DNA from: DATDIC01 sp963777625
GTDB lineage: Bacteria; Pseudomonadota; Alphaproteobacteria; Acetobacterales; Acetobacteraceae
DNA length: 64,000 nucleotides
Direction: 5' to 3'
NCBI GenBank assembly: GCA_963777625.1
Contig: CAVZRO010000006.1
Span: 248,001-312,000 of the forward strand
The notes below the pieces were generated by a model. It searched no databases, was not told where the DNA came from, and saw only the letters and a program-made list of their open reading frames with translations. The translations under genes were made by a program, and so were the position numbers. This document shows positions 27,430-36,055 of the stretch, in pieces. Every line of letters begins with the position of its first letter. Positions within the stretch are counted from its first letter, which is position 1.

Positions 27430-28521
27430 ATGCAGCACACTCCCGGACCCTACGCTATCCTGGAAATCATCACTCCCCGCTTATCACGGACATATCCGTG
27501 TCGAATGGCGGCGGGCCTTTTGATTATACTTATGGGGTCATCGGCTCTCGCGCAGCAACCTCAAGTTCGCACGGCTGGTGACGATCAGACCAACTTGAGT
27601 AGCCTGTTGTCACACACGACATCGCCGACAATCTGGATGGGCGGCAGTAGCGGACCCGATCACGGCTATCCCAGCCTGCTGACGGATTATGGCGCCGCCT
27701 TGGTGAACTCTGGCACACGTGTCCTGAAAGTGTACGCGACAGACCTCGCGTATGGTAACCCTGCAGAGGTCCGGCGTATACTCGAATTCTGTCGTGCAAA
27801 TGGGCTGAAACTCGCGGCTGAAGGCTATCTAGTCTCAGCCTTTTCCCCATCCGAAGTCTCGGAAGGAGAGGCCCCCAAGGGGGAAATCGAGCAGCTTATT
27901 GCCCGGCTTCGAAGCATGAACGGCAGCTTAGACTACTTCGAGTCGGATGAAACCTTGCTCAGGGCGCATACAATCTACAAGCATAATATTCGAGATGTCG
28001 TAGCCAACGCCGCCCGTGGCGCGCAAATATTGCGAAATGCCTTCCCCGGCATACAGATTGCCGATATCGAACCCTTTCCCATGGATCTGACGGAGCTACG
28101 TACGTTTCTCCAGGATTTCGCGCAGGAAGCCCATCATCCGTTTGAAATCTACAACCCCGACATAGCGTGGAACTCCGAGTACGGTTCCACGATGTGGCTG
28201 GAGAAACTAAAGGATCTCTCCAAGCTAATCGGTAGCCTCCAGATGCGCCTTGCAATAATCTACAATGGAAATGACAAAAGATCATCTACCTCGCTGGATT
28301 GGACAAATCTTGCCGAACAGCGAATTGCAGAGGTTGAGGGGGATTCTTCCGTAACCGTAAACGATGGAATCATCCAGACCTGGGTTAAAATTCCTTCGAA
28401 GGTAGGCCCAGCCACGGAGCCGGGTACGATGCTCAATCTGACGACCGTGTACCGGTTCCCTTGCGCGTCTTTACAGAAGCGGTTACCTGGCGAGCCATGC
28501 GACTGCGTCAGCAAAGATTGA
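27430..28521 (+). CDS. Secreted protein of unknown function
   Basis: The 363-residue protein starts at ATG 27430 (GGAG six bases upstream). It has a hydrophobic segment MAAGLLIILMGSSALAQQ at about residues 26-43, so a shorter start at 27505 would give a classical signal peptide. The mature part has TRVLKVYATDLAYGNP, LEFCRANGLKLAAEGYLVS and LRNAFPGIQIADIEPFPMD. Regular alternation of strands and helices suggests a TIM-barrel, possibly glycoside-hydrolase-like, but I see no catalytic signature. It is intact, unlike the neighbouring glycan genes. Confidence 0.6.
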   Translation: MQHTPGPYAILEIITPRLSRTYPCRMAAGLLIILMGSSALAQQPQVRTAGDDQTNLSSLLSHTTSPTIWMGGSSGPDHGYPSLLTDYGAALVNSGTRVLKVYATDLAYGNPAEVRRILEFCRANGLKLAAEGYLVSAFSPSEVSEGEAPKGEIEQLIARLRSMNGSLDYFESDETLLRAHTIYKHNIRDVVANAARGAQILRNAFPGIQIADIEPFPMDLTELRTFLQDFAQEAHHPFEIYNPDIAWNSEYGSTMWLEKLKDLSKLIGSLQMRLAIIYNGNDKRSSTSLDWTNLAEQRIAEVEGDSSVTVNDGIIQTWVKIPSKVGPATEPGTMLNLTTVYRFPCASLQKRLPGEPCDCVSKD

Positions 28522-28522
28522 C

Positions 28523-28846
28523 GCTCCCGCATCAATCGGATCAAGTTCGAGCAGAGCATCGTTCTCTGCGGTCAGAATCACGGGTCGGCAGAGTGCTTAT
28601 TTTGCGAGCTCTCGGGCAGCCGTCGTCCTGATCGCCGGAGGCGGAAATCTGGATAGAAGTGGCGCTGACACTCTCCCTACCCTCACGCGCGGGTCACAGG
28701 TCACTATGCTAGCGGGCACAATAGGGGAAATCAACGAGGCCCTAAATCGGCTAACAATATCGTCCGCCAACCCAGGAACAGTAATCGACATCGAGTTGTT
28801 CGGAGCCAGGGGCAACCTTGACCGGAAACAACTTCTTGTTCGGTGA
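28523..28846 (+). pseudogene. Remnant of a large repeat adhesin (one cadherin/Ig-like repeat)
   Basis: An open frame without a clear start reads APASIGSSSSRASFSAVRIT, then a degenerate middle, then LAGTIGEINEALNRLTISS and TVIDIELFGARGNLD before TGA at 28844. The order 'LxAPxSI..., then GTIxxINxALxxLT, then D..GxxG' is that of the repeats in giant RTX-type adhesins. Only one repeat is left, so this is a decayed fragment. It directly follows the secreted-protein gene in another frame. Confidence 0.4.
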
Positions 28847-28989
28847 TACATTGCTCTGGGCAGAGTTGCGAGGCGATTGCCGGCGAGCCGGACCGCGGGG
28901 TGAAGCCGGCTAGGAGCCACACCCGGCCCGGCGTTCAGCTTCACAAACAACGTGACATAAGCCGTCTGCCCCCATACGTCGCGCCCATT

Positions 28990-29850
28990 TCAACCGCCCA
29001 TAAACGCCCCCATCCACCCCTCATACTCCCCTTCCCTCAACACCCGCTTCATCAACTCCGCCGACGCCACGCCCGTCAGTTTCGCCGGCGGCGTGCCTTC
29101 CCGCAGCGCCTTCAGCGTCGCGTACACCGCCTGCACCGAAGCCGCGAACGGCTGATGCCCCTGCAACGCGATCCGCACGCGCCGGCTCGCCAGATAGTCG
29201 CGGTCCGACAGCTCCGCCGAAACGCCGCCCAGCAGCAACGGCACCCGCACCGCATCCGCAATCGCGTCCAGTTGCGCGCGCGTCATCCCGCCGGCAAAAA
29301 ACAGCCCGTCCACCCCCGCCGCCTCATACGCCCGAGCCCGCGCAATCGCGTCCTCCGTTCCGGTCAGGCTCGGCGCGCTGGTGCGGCCAAGGATGCACAG
29401 CGACGCATCCTCCCGCGCCGCCACCGCGGCCCGCATCTTCCCCACGCCCTCCTCCAGCGAAATCAGCACCGGCTTCGCCTCGCCATACCCGCGCGGCAGC
29501 CGCGTATCCTCAATGGTCAGCGCAGCCACGCCGGCGGTCTCCAGCTCCTGCACCGTGCGCATCACGTTCAGCGCGTTGCCGTAGCCATGATCCGCATCCA
29601 CCATCAGCGGCAGCTTGCCGGCACGGTTGATCCGGTACGCCTGCGCCGCGAACTCCGACAGGGTCAGCACGATCAGGTCCGGCGCCCCCAGCACCGTGTA
29701 GCTGGCGATGGATCCGGCGAACATGCCGACCTCGAAGCCCAGCTCCTCGGCGATCCGCGCCGAGATCGGGTCGAACACCGACCCCGGATGCACGCACGCA
29801 TCGCCGGCCAGGACGGCACGGTAGCGCTCGCGTCGATCGGTCCAATGCAT
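28990..29850 (-). CDS. Isocitrate lyase/PEP mutase family enzyme
   Basis: The 286-residue protein has the ICL/PEPM fold: VHPGSVFDPISARIAEELGF, then DADHGYGNALNVMRTVQELE (metal-binding Asp pair) and ALTIEDTRLPRGYG. The catalytic-loop KKCGH of isocitrate lyase is absent (RLPRGYGEAKPV instead). The closest type is the oxaloacetate decarboxylase / carboxyphosphonoenolpyruvate-like group. It would cleave or decarboxylate a small alpha-keto acid using Mg2+. It ends an apparent minus-strand group with the following gene. Confidence 0.82.
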   Translation of the reverse strand: MHWTDRRERYRAVLAGDACVHPGSVFDPISARIAEELGFEVGMFAGSIASYTVLGAPDLIVLTLSEFAAQAYRINRAGKLPLMVDADHGYGNALNVMRTVQELETAGVAALTIEDTRLPRGYGEAKPVLISLEEGVGKMRAAVAAREDASLCILGRTSAPSLTGTEDAIARARAYEAAGVDGLFFAGGMTRAQLDAIADAVRVPLLLGGVSAELSDRDYLASRRVRIALQGHQPFAASVQAVYATLKALREGTPPAKLTGVASAELMKRVLREGEYEGWMGAFMGG

Positions 29851-29860
29851 CGCGGTTCCC

Positions 29861-30283
29861 CTATGCCAGCGTCATACCGAGCTGATGATACATCGCCAGG
29901 AAGTCGAAATTGTTCCAGCCTTCCACGGCGCGACCATCCTCGATACGCACCATGCACATGCCGGTAAAGCGCACCGGCTTGCCCGTGGGCGCGACCGGCA
30001 GCCCCGGCCCGGTATGGGTTCCGGTCACCACGCAGCGCACCGCAATCCGGTCGCCATCGACCAGCGAGTCCTCGATCTCGATATGAATGTCGGGGAACGC
30101 GGAGCGGAACCGGTCATGGAAGACGCGATACTCGGCGGCACCACGCACCGCATCGCCCTGTGGCTCGCGCAGCCCGTGCGCCACCCGTTCGGCCGGAAAG
30201 AACTCGTCGATCAGCGCGGTATTGCCCTGGTTCCACACCTCGTCGAACCATCGGTGCAGGATCGTGTTGTGCGGGTCCGCCAT
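29861..30283 (-). CDS. SnoaL-like ester cyclase / NTF2-fold protein
   Basis: The 140-residue protein has the NTF2-like pattern of ester cyclases: ILHRWFDEVWNQGNTALIDEF, RSAFPDIHIEIEDSLVDGD and the VRIEDGRAVEGWNNFDFLAM end. Such proteins cyclise or isomerise small ring substrates, or act as plain ligand-binding proteins. It lies ten bases before the PEP-mutase family gene and 12 bases after the nucleoside transporter, suggesting one transcript. Confidence 0.75.
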   Translation of the reverse strand: MADPHNTILHRWFDEVWNQGNTALIDEFFPAERVAHGLREPQGDAVRGAAEYRVFHDRFRSAFPDIHIEIEDSLVDGDRIAVRCVVTGTHTGPGLPVAPTGKPVRFTGMCMVRIEDGRAVEGWNNFDFLAMYHQLGMTLA

Positions 30284-30295
30284 CGTCGCCTCCCC

Positions 30296-31537
30296 TCAGG
30301 CCAGCATCCCGGCCAGCGCGCCGCTCATGCAGGTCGCCAGCGTTCCGGACAGGATCGAACGCAACCCGAGGCTGATAATCTCCTGCCGCCGCTCCGGCAC
30401 CATCGCGCCCAGCCCTCCGATCACGATCCCCAGGCTGCCGAAATTCGCAAACCCGCACAACGCATAGGTCAGGATGATCCGTGATCGCGGCGTCAGCACC
30501 TGTGGCCCCATGCTCCCCAGGGTCGCATAGGCGACGAACTCATTCAGCACGGTCTTGGTCGCCATCAGCCCCGCCGCCACGCCGGACTCCGCCCAGGGAA
30601 TGCCGATCAGCCACATCACCGGCCGGAACGGGATCGCAAACAGGCTCTGCAGCGTTATCGGCGCACTGCCCCAATACGGCAGCAACCCCAGCGCCATGTT
30701 TACCAGTGCTACGAAAGAGACTGCCACCAGCAAGGTGGCGAGAATGGCGGCCAGGATTGGGATTCCGGCCAGTGTGCCGCGCACCAGCGCGTCCAGTGCA
30801 CTCACCGGCGGATCATGCAGCTCCAGTCTCACCGGTTCGTCAGGTGCCGGGCCGAACGGCACCATCAGTGCCGCCACCGCCAGTCCGGCCGGCGTGCTGA
30901 TGACGGAGGCGATCAGGATATTGCCGAGCGCATTCGGCAGAATCGGCGCCAGGAACCCGGCATAGATCACCATCACCGTACCCGCCACGCCCGCCATCCC
31001 GCAGGTCATCAGCGCGAACAACTCGCCACGCTGCATCCGCGCGAGATAAGGGCGCACCAGCAGTGGTGCCTCGATCATGCCGACGAACACGTGCACCGCC
31101 GCCCCCAGCGCCAGGGCCCCGCCGATGCCCATCACGCGCCGCAGCACCCAGGCGAACAGGGCCGTGACCCGCTGCAATATCCCCCAGTAAAACAGCAGCG
31201 ACGCCAGCGCGCTGATCACGATCACCAGCGGCATGGCGCGGAACGCCAGAATGAAGCTGGCGCCCGGGTGGCTCTCCACGAACGGCAGCGGACCACCGCC
31301 CAGGTAGCCGAACACAAAGCCGGTGCCGGCATCGGTGGCCGTTTGCAATGCATTCGCCGCACGGTTCAGCAGCATGATCGCCGCGATGGCCGGGCGGAAG
31401 TGGATCAGCAGAAGCGCAAGAACGAGCTGGAGCACCACGCCGGCGACCACGGTGCGCCACGGAATACGGCTACGCGCCTCGGAGATAAGCCAGGCCAGGA
31501 AAAGCAGGACAAGTTCCGCCAGTGCAGCTCGGAGCAT
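30296..31537 (-). CDS. Concentrative nucleoside transporter (NupC/CNT family)
   Basis: The 413-residue membrane protein has about 8-10 hydrophobic segments and CNT motifs: GTGFVFGYLGGGPLPF, FILAFRAMPLVIVISALASL, ATKTVLNEFVAYATLG and ILTYALCGFANFGSLGI. It would import nucleosides with Na+ or H+. The ATG at 31537 starts MLRAALAELVLLF; a much longer open frame upstream overlaps the inverted repeat and is not coding. It may be co-transcribed with the two genes that follow. Confidence 0.88.
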   Translation of the reverse strand: MLRAALAELVLLFLAWLISEARSRIPWRTVVAGVVLQLVLALLLIHFRPAIAAIMLLNRAANALQTATDAGTGFVFGYLGGGPLPFVESHPGASFILAFRAMPLVIVISALASLLFYWGILQRVTALFAWVLRRVMGIGGALALGAAVHVFVGMIEAPLLVRPYLARMQRGELFALMTCGMAGVAGTVMVIYAGFLAPILPNALGNILIASVISTPAGLAVAALMVPFGPAPDEPVRLELHDPPVSALDALVRGTLAGIPILAAILATLLVAVSFVALVNMALGLLPYWGSAPITLQSLFAIPFRPVMWLIGIPWAESGVAAGLMATKTVLNEFVAYATLGSMGPQVLTPRSRIILTYALCGFANFGSLGIVIGGLGAMVPERRQEIISLGLRSILSGTLATCMSGALAGMLA

Positions 31538-31572
31538 ATCAAGGAAGAGTCGACACGGAGAACACGGAGGTC

Positions 31573-31619
31573 CCACGGAGAGCCACGGAGGAGCAACCAC
31601 CCTCCGTGGCTCTCCGTGG
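31573..31619. repeat. 19-bp perfect inverted repeat made of CACGGAG units
   Basis: Arms 31573-31591 and 31601-31619 are perfect reverse complements (CCACGGAGAGCCACGGAGG) around a nine-base loop. The sequence CACGGAG recurs four times on the left and its complement CTCCGTG four times on the right (31553-31640), extending the hairpin imperfectly. It lies between the stop of the TPP-enzyme gene and the start of the nucleoside transporter, both on the minus strand. It could end transcription or stabilise RNA. No T tract follows. Confidence 0.8.
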
Positions 31620-31704
31620 AATCTCCGTGCGCTCCGTGTGAAACTCTTTCTGCCGATCGGCGACCGCCCGTCGCTCCGGCAACGGCCCCGAGACGAGCAT
31701 TGTC

Positions 31705-33357
31705 CTATCGACGCTGGTTGAACGGGAAATACGCCGGGAATTCCCCGACTTTCCCCATATCCACTTCCACCAGGCTGACACCCGTGTGCGCCAGCCCCTG
31801 CGCAACCGCGGTTCCGAACGCGTCGCCGCGCTCCACCCGGCGGTACGGAATGCCGGCCAGTTCCGCGAGGCCGCGCAGATCCGGGTTCTGCAGGTCGGCG
31901 AAGAAGCGCCGCCCATTCTGGGTGGCGTCCTGGATGCGCTTGATCACGCCGTAACCGCGGTCGTTCATGACAACGATGGTGAGATCGAGGTTTTCCTGTA
32001 CCGCGGTCCACAACTCCCCGACATTCAGGAAAAAGCCGCCGTCCCCGGTCATGATGATGGTCTTGTGGCCGTTTGCGGCCGCGGCCGCGCCAATGCCCAG
32101 CGCCAGGCCCTGACCGATGCCCGCGCCCACCGGATAGACGTTCTGGTGCGGGTCGTAGAGCGGGAAGACGCGGTTGCCCCAGGTCGTGTTGCTCTGGGTG
32201 ATGTCGCGGACCCAAATCGCGTCCTTCGGCAGCATCGGCCGAAGCTGGTCGGGGAAGCTGCCATAGGGGCCGAGCGTTGCCAGGTACTCTGCGCGTGCCC
32301 CCTGTTTCAGCTCGGCGAAATCTTTCTGGAACGCGGGATCGGGCTGGAACCGGCCTTCGATCCGCTGCAGCAGACCGGCGAGTGCCAGCTTTGCATCGCC
32401 GCAGACGAAATACTGGTTGGGATAGGTGCGGCCATTGGCTATCGGATCGATGTCGATCTGGATCAGATTGGGCGGCAGCCTGACCGAGAAATCGCCGGTC
32501 TCGTGGCCGCGCAGGCGGGCGCCGACGACCAGCATCAGATCGACGGTCTGGTAGAAATCCTGGATCGCCGGCATGCCGTTGCCGTGCAGACCGCCGAGGG
32601 TGCGCGGGTCGTCCTCCGGCACCAGGCCGCGGCCTTGCAGGCTGTTGACCATCGTGAAGCCAAGGTCCAGCAGGCGCCGTATCTCAGCGCCGGCCTGGCG
32701 CGCCCCGGCGCCGACCCACAGCATCGGGCGCCGGGCGCGCAGCACGCGGGCGGCAAGCTCATCCAGTTCGGCTGCGGCCGGGGCACGCGGGGGCGGGATC
32801 GGCAGGGTGAAGCCGTCCAGCAAAGCAGGGCGCTCGATCTCCACGCGTTGCAGATCGATCGGCACTTCCACGCTGACCGGTCCGGTTGGCGGGGTCAGCG
32901 CCTCGGTCGCAGCGCGGGTGAGTACACCAAGCGCCTGCTGGGCCGAGCGGATGCGGTAGGCCGACTTGGACACCGAGCGCAGCATGCCGAGCTGGTCATA
33001 TGCATCATGGACGGTGCCCAACTCGCGGTCGGCAAATTTGGTCATGGTCTGGCCGGTAATGTGGAGCACCGGGGAGCCAGCAAAGCGCGCCTCCACCAAG
33101 CCGCCGACTGCATTCCCGGCACCGGGGCCGGTGGACGAGAAGATCACGCCCAAACCGCCGGACACTCGCGCATAACCGTCCGCCATGTGGGCGCCGCCCA
33201 GCTCGCCACGCGCCATCATGAAACGGATGGTGTTGCGCCGGCCGATCGCGTCCAGCATCGGGATATTATGCACCGAGGCAATGCCGAATGCCGTTGTCAC
33301 GCCACAGGCGGCCAAAAACTCCGCCACCAGGTCGCCGACTGTATATGCGCTGGCCAT
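31705..33357 (-). CDS. Thiamine pyrophosphate-dependent enzyme, acetolactate-synthase-like
   Basis: The 550-residue protein has the three TPP-enzyme domains: an N-terminal pyrimidine-binding part with the activating Glu in MMARGELGGAHMADGYARVSG, a central domain, and the pyrophosphate/Mg2+ motif TGDGGFFLNVGELWTAVQEN (about residues 430-450) followed by NDRGYG. It is in the acetolactate synthase/benzoylformate decarboxylase superfamily. No small regulatory subunit is nearby, so it is unlikely to be the IlvB of valine synthesis. The substrate is unknown. Confidence 0.85.
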   Translation of the reverse strand: MASAYTVGDLVAEFLAACGVTTAFGIASVHNIPMLDAIGRRNTIRFMMARGELGGAHMADGYARVSGGLGVIFSSTGPGAGNAVGGLVEARFAGSPVLHITGQTMTKFADRELGTVHDAYDQLGMLRSVSKSAYRIRSAQQALGVLTRAATEALTPPTGPVSVEVPIDLQRVEIERPALLDGFTLPIPPPRAPAAAELDELAARVLRARRPMLWVGAGARQAGAEIRRLLDLGFTMVNSLQGRGLVPEDDPRTLGGLHGNGMPAIQDFYQTVDLMLVVGARLRGHETGDFSVRLPPNLIQIDIDPIANGRTYPNQYFVCGDAKLALAGLLQRIEGRFQPDPAFQKDFAELKQGARAEYLATLGPYGSFPDQLRPMLPKDAIWVRDITQSNTTWGNRVFPLYDPHQNVYPVGAGIGQGLALGIGAAAAANGHKTIIMTGDGGFFLNVGELWTAVQENLDLTIVVMNDRGYGVIKRIQDATQNGRRFFADLQNPDLRGLAELAGIPYRRVERGDAFGTAVAQGLAHTGVSLVEVDMGKVGEFPAYFPFNQRR

Positions 33358-33419
33358 GCTGCTTGTCCGCTCCCACCACTTCGGAGCAGGAGGCTGGATC
33401 AGCCGCCAGGGACCGTCAA

Positions 33420-33758
33420 TCAGCGTTCGGTTTCGTCGTTGTCAGGCTCGACCTCGATATCCGGACCGATCGCATCGGCATCGTCTTCCAGATCGCCTGT
33501 GTCTTCAATGACATCCTCTTCGGCCTCGTCAGGGACGCCCTCGACCTCGATCTCGGCGTCTTCCAGGCCAGGCGCGGGCACCGGCTTCTTGGGGCGCTTC
33601 TCTTCGACGACATTACCGCTGGGACGGCGCACCCGCGGCTGTTCGATCGGCTGCTCGGTGCCGCATTTGGGACAGATGGCCGGCACTTTGGCGAGATCAT
33701 AAAAGCGAGTGTTGCAAGCGACGCAGACGCGCTTGGTGCCGAGTTCGGGCTTCAGCAT
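33420..33758 (-). CDS. FYDLN-acid family protein (TIGR02300)
   Basis: The 112-residue protein starts with a zinc-ribbon-like region KRVCVACNTRFYDLAKVPAI followed by CPKCG (two CxxC pairs). It then becomes very acidic (DEAEEDVIEDTGDLEDDADA). This is the FYDLN-acid protein found across Alphaproteobacteria. Its gene commonly sits next to aroA-cmk, as here, where aroA is divergent about 250 bases away. Its function is unknown; a role in RNA or ribosome binding has been guessed from composition only. Confidence 0.9.
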   Translation of the reverse strand: MLKPELGTKRVCVACNTRFYDLAKVPAICPKCGTEQPIEQPRVRRPSGNVVEEKRPKKPVPAPGLEDAEIEVEGVPDEAEEDVIEDTGDLEDDADAIGPDIEVEPDNDETER

Positions 33759-34003
33759 GCCGGGCCTCGAAGGGGTTCAGGAAAGCGGGCGCCTGTGCCA
33801 TCGGTGAGCGAGGCTGTCAAATGCGGAATGTCCAGCGCGGCCAGAATCGTAAGATGTTTCGTTGCCGCCGGGTCCACAACCCCGCCGTACCGCCGCCCGG
33901 ACTTTTAGGAAATCCAGGAACGCCCGTCCGGGCGGGCGGGTTCGCGATCGTGACAACCCGGTACGCCATCGTCAGCCCGGCATTTGCATGTTAATCGCCA
34001 GGC

Positions 34004-35338
34004 ATGAGCACGATTGAAGCAGTGCAGGTGGTATCCCGCCGACCCGCAGCCGGCCTGCGCGGGAGCATCTCCGTCCCCGGCGATAAGTCGATCAGCCATC
34101 GCGCGTTGATGTTCGGAGCGCTCGCGGTCGGAGAGACGCGGATCACCGGGCTACTGGAGGGCGAAGACGTGCTGCGCACGGCCGCAGCGATGCGGGCGCT
34201 CGGCGCCGAGGCAGAACACGGCACGGACGGCGTGTGGCGCGTGGCCGGCCGCGGAATCGGCGGCCTGACAGAGCCGGCGGATGTGTTGGACATGGGCAAT
34301 TCCGGAACCGCGGCCCGGCTGCTGTGCGGCATTCTCGCCAGCCACCCATTATTTTCCGTCATGACCGGCGACGCCAGCCTTCGCGGACGGCCAATGCGCC
34401 GTGTGATCGAGCCCCTGTCGGCGTGCGGCGCCCGCTTTGCCTCGCGGGACGGCGGCCGGATGCCGCTGGCGATCGAAGGCGCGCGGCACGCGCTGCCGCT
34501 GGAGTACCGCGTACCTGTACCGTCGGCGCAGGTGAAGTCCGCCGTGCTGCTGGCCGGGCTGAATGCGCCGGGCATCACCCGGGTCGAAGAGCCGGAGGCG
34601 ACGCGCGACCACACCGAGAACATGCTGCGGCATTTCGGGGCCCAGGTCAGCGTCGAGCCGGCCGGAGCGGGCCGGGTGATCACGCTTGTCGGCCAGCCGG
34701 AGCTGCATGGCGCGGACGTCCTGGTGCCGGCCGATCCGTCCTCGGCCGCGTTTCCGGTGGCGGCGGCATTGCTGGTGCCGGGTTCGCAGGTCACGATCGA
34801 GGGGCTCTGCCTCAATCCGCTGCGCACCGGGATGTTGGCCACGCTGCGCGAGATGGGCGCCGACATCGCCGTGGAGAATGCGCGCGTGGAAGGCGGCGAG
34901 CCGGTCGGCGACCTGGTGATCCGGAACGGCACGCTGCGCGGCGTGGACGTGCCTTGGGAACGAGCTCCCAGCATGATCGACGAGTACCCGGTCCTGGCCG
35001 TGGTCGCCGCAAGCGCGGAAGGGACGACCCGGATGCGCGGCCTGAAGGAGCTCCGGGTGAAGGAGAGCGACCGCCTCTCGGCGACGGCCGCGATGCTGGC
35101 GGATAACGGCGTGCGTGTGGAGATCGACGGAGACGACCTGGTGGTGCATGGCACCGGGCGGCCACCACCGGGCGGGGCGCTGGTACGGACGCACATGGAC
35201 CATCGGATCGCGATGAGCGCGCTGGTGCTGGGAACCGCGGCCGAGCGGCCGGTGCCGGTGGATGATGTGGCGTTCATCGATACTAGTTTTCCGGGATTCA
35301 TCAGGCTGATGAACGAGCTCGGCGCGGCGATGGCGTAA
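34004..35338 (+). CDS. aroA: 3-phosphoshikimate 1-carboxyvinyltransferase (EPSP synthase)
   Basis: The 444-residue enzyme transfers enolpyruvyl from PEP to shikimate-3-phosphate in aromatic synthesis. Motifs are SVPGDKSISHRALMFGAL at the start, GLLEGEDVLRTAAAMRALGA, LDMGNSGTAARLLCG and KELRVKESDRLSATAAML near the end. The overall pattern is closer to the alphaproteobacterial (CP4-like) group than to E. coli. The PEP-site loop has Gly (GNSGT), not the Ala seen in naturally glyphosate-tolerant CP4, so a sensitive enzyme is expected. It is followed by cmk after five bases. Confidence 0.95.
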   Translation: MSTIEAVQVVSRRPAAGLRGSISVPGDKSISHRALMFGALAVGETRITGLLEGEDVLRTAAAMRALGAEAEHGTDGVWRVAGRGIGGLTEPADVLDMGNSGTAARLLCGILASHPLFSVMTGDASLRGRPMRRVIEPLSACGARFASRDGGRMPLAIEGARHALPLEYRVPVPSAQVKSAVLLAGLNAPGITRVEEPEATRDHTENMLRHFGAQVSVEPAGAGRVITLVGQPELHGADVLVPADPSSAAFPVAAALLVPGSQVTIEGLCLNPLRTGMLATLREMGADIAVENARVEGGEPVGDLVIRNGTLRGVDVPWERAPSMIDEYPVLAVVAASAEGTTRMRGLKELRVKESDRLSATAAMLADNGVRVEIDGDDLVVHGTGRPPPGGALVRTHMDHRIAMSALVLGTAAERPVPVDDVAFIDTSFPGFIRLMNELGAAMA

Positions 35339-35343
35339 CCGCG

Positions 35344-35988
35344 ATGCCGCCGCTGGTCATCGCAATTGACGGCCCGGCGGCAGCGGGCAAGGGCACGCTG
35401 GCGCGGCGGATCGCGGCGGCGCTCGGGTTGCCGTACCTCGAATCCGGGCTGCTCTATCGCGCGGTGGGGCGGCGGGTGTTGGATGCGGGCCTCGATCCGA
35501 CGGATCGGGTCGCGGCGGTAGCAGCCGCGCGCGCACTCGAGCCGGCGGACCTGGAGCGGCCGGACCTGCGCGGCCCGGAGGCCGATGCTGCTTCAAGCGC
35601 GGTGGCGGCGGTTCCCGATGTCCGCGCGGCGCTGCTGGCTTTCCAGCGCGGGTTCGTCCGGTCCGCGGGAGCGGTGATCGATGGCCGCGATATCGGGACG
35701 GTCGTGTTGCCGAACGCGACCGTGAAGCTTTTCGTGACAGCCGATCCCGCTGAGCGGGCGCGACGTCGCTACCTGGAGCTGCAGGCAAAAGGAACCAACG
35801 TCACGCCGGCTCAGGTATCGGCGGACATGGCAGCACGGGACCGGAGAGATGCCGGACGGGACATCGCCCCGATGACACCGGCCAAAGACGCCGTGCTGGT
35901 GGATACCACAGGGCAGGATCCGGATAGCGTGTTCGAGACGGCAATGGCGGCGATCCGGCACAAATTGCCACGAGGCGAACCCCGGTAA
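35344..35988 (+). CDS. cmk: Cytidylate kinase
   Basis: The 214-residue kinase phosphorylates CMP and dCMP with ATP. The P-loop is GPAAAGKGTLA (residues 9-19), with the family's LPYLESGLLYRAVG, VIDGRDIGTVVLPNA and ARRYLELQAKG. It begins five bases after aroA, the usual alphaproteobacterial order. The expected next gene, rpsA, does not follow; the DNA switches to a minus-strand FAD oxidoreductase. Confidence 0.93.
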   Translation: MPPLVIAIDGPAAAGKGTLARRIAAALGLPYLESGLLYRAVGRRVLDAGLDPTDRVAAVAAARALEPADLERPDLRGPEADAASSAVAAVPDVRAALLAFQRGFVRSAGAVIDGRDIGTVVLPNATVKLFVTADPAERARRRYLELQAKGTNVTPAQVSADMAARDRRDAGRDIAPMTPAKDAVLVDTTGQDPDSVFETAMAAIRHKLPRGEPR

Positions 35989-36055
35989 GCTCGGCGCGTG
36001 CGGACCGCCAACCGGGAGATTGCCATCAACGACAAGCTGCCAAAGCTGAAAGTTG

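Noticed and set aside
28843..29967. A 374-codon plus-strand open frame rich in Arg/His
   Set aside because: It is the shadow of the PEP-mutase family gene on the minus strand.
31786..33702. A 638-codon plus-strand open frame
   Set aside because: Antisense to the TPP enzyme and the FYDLN protein; composition is low-complexity Arg/Gly/Ala without domains.
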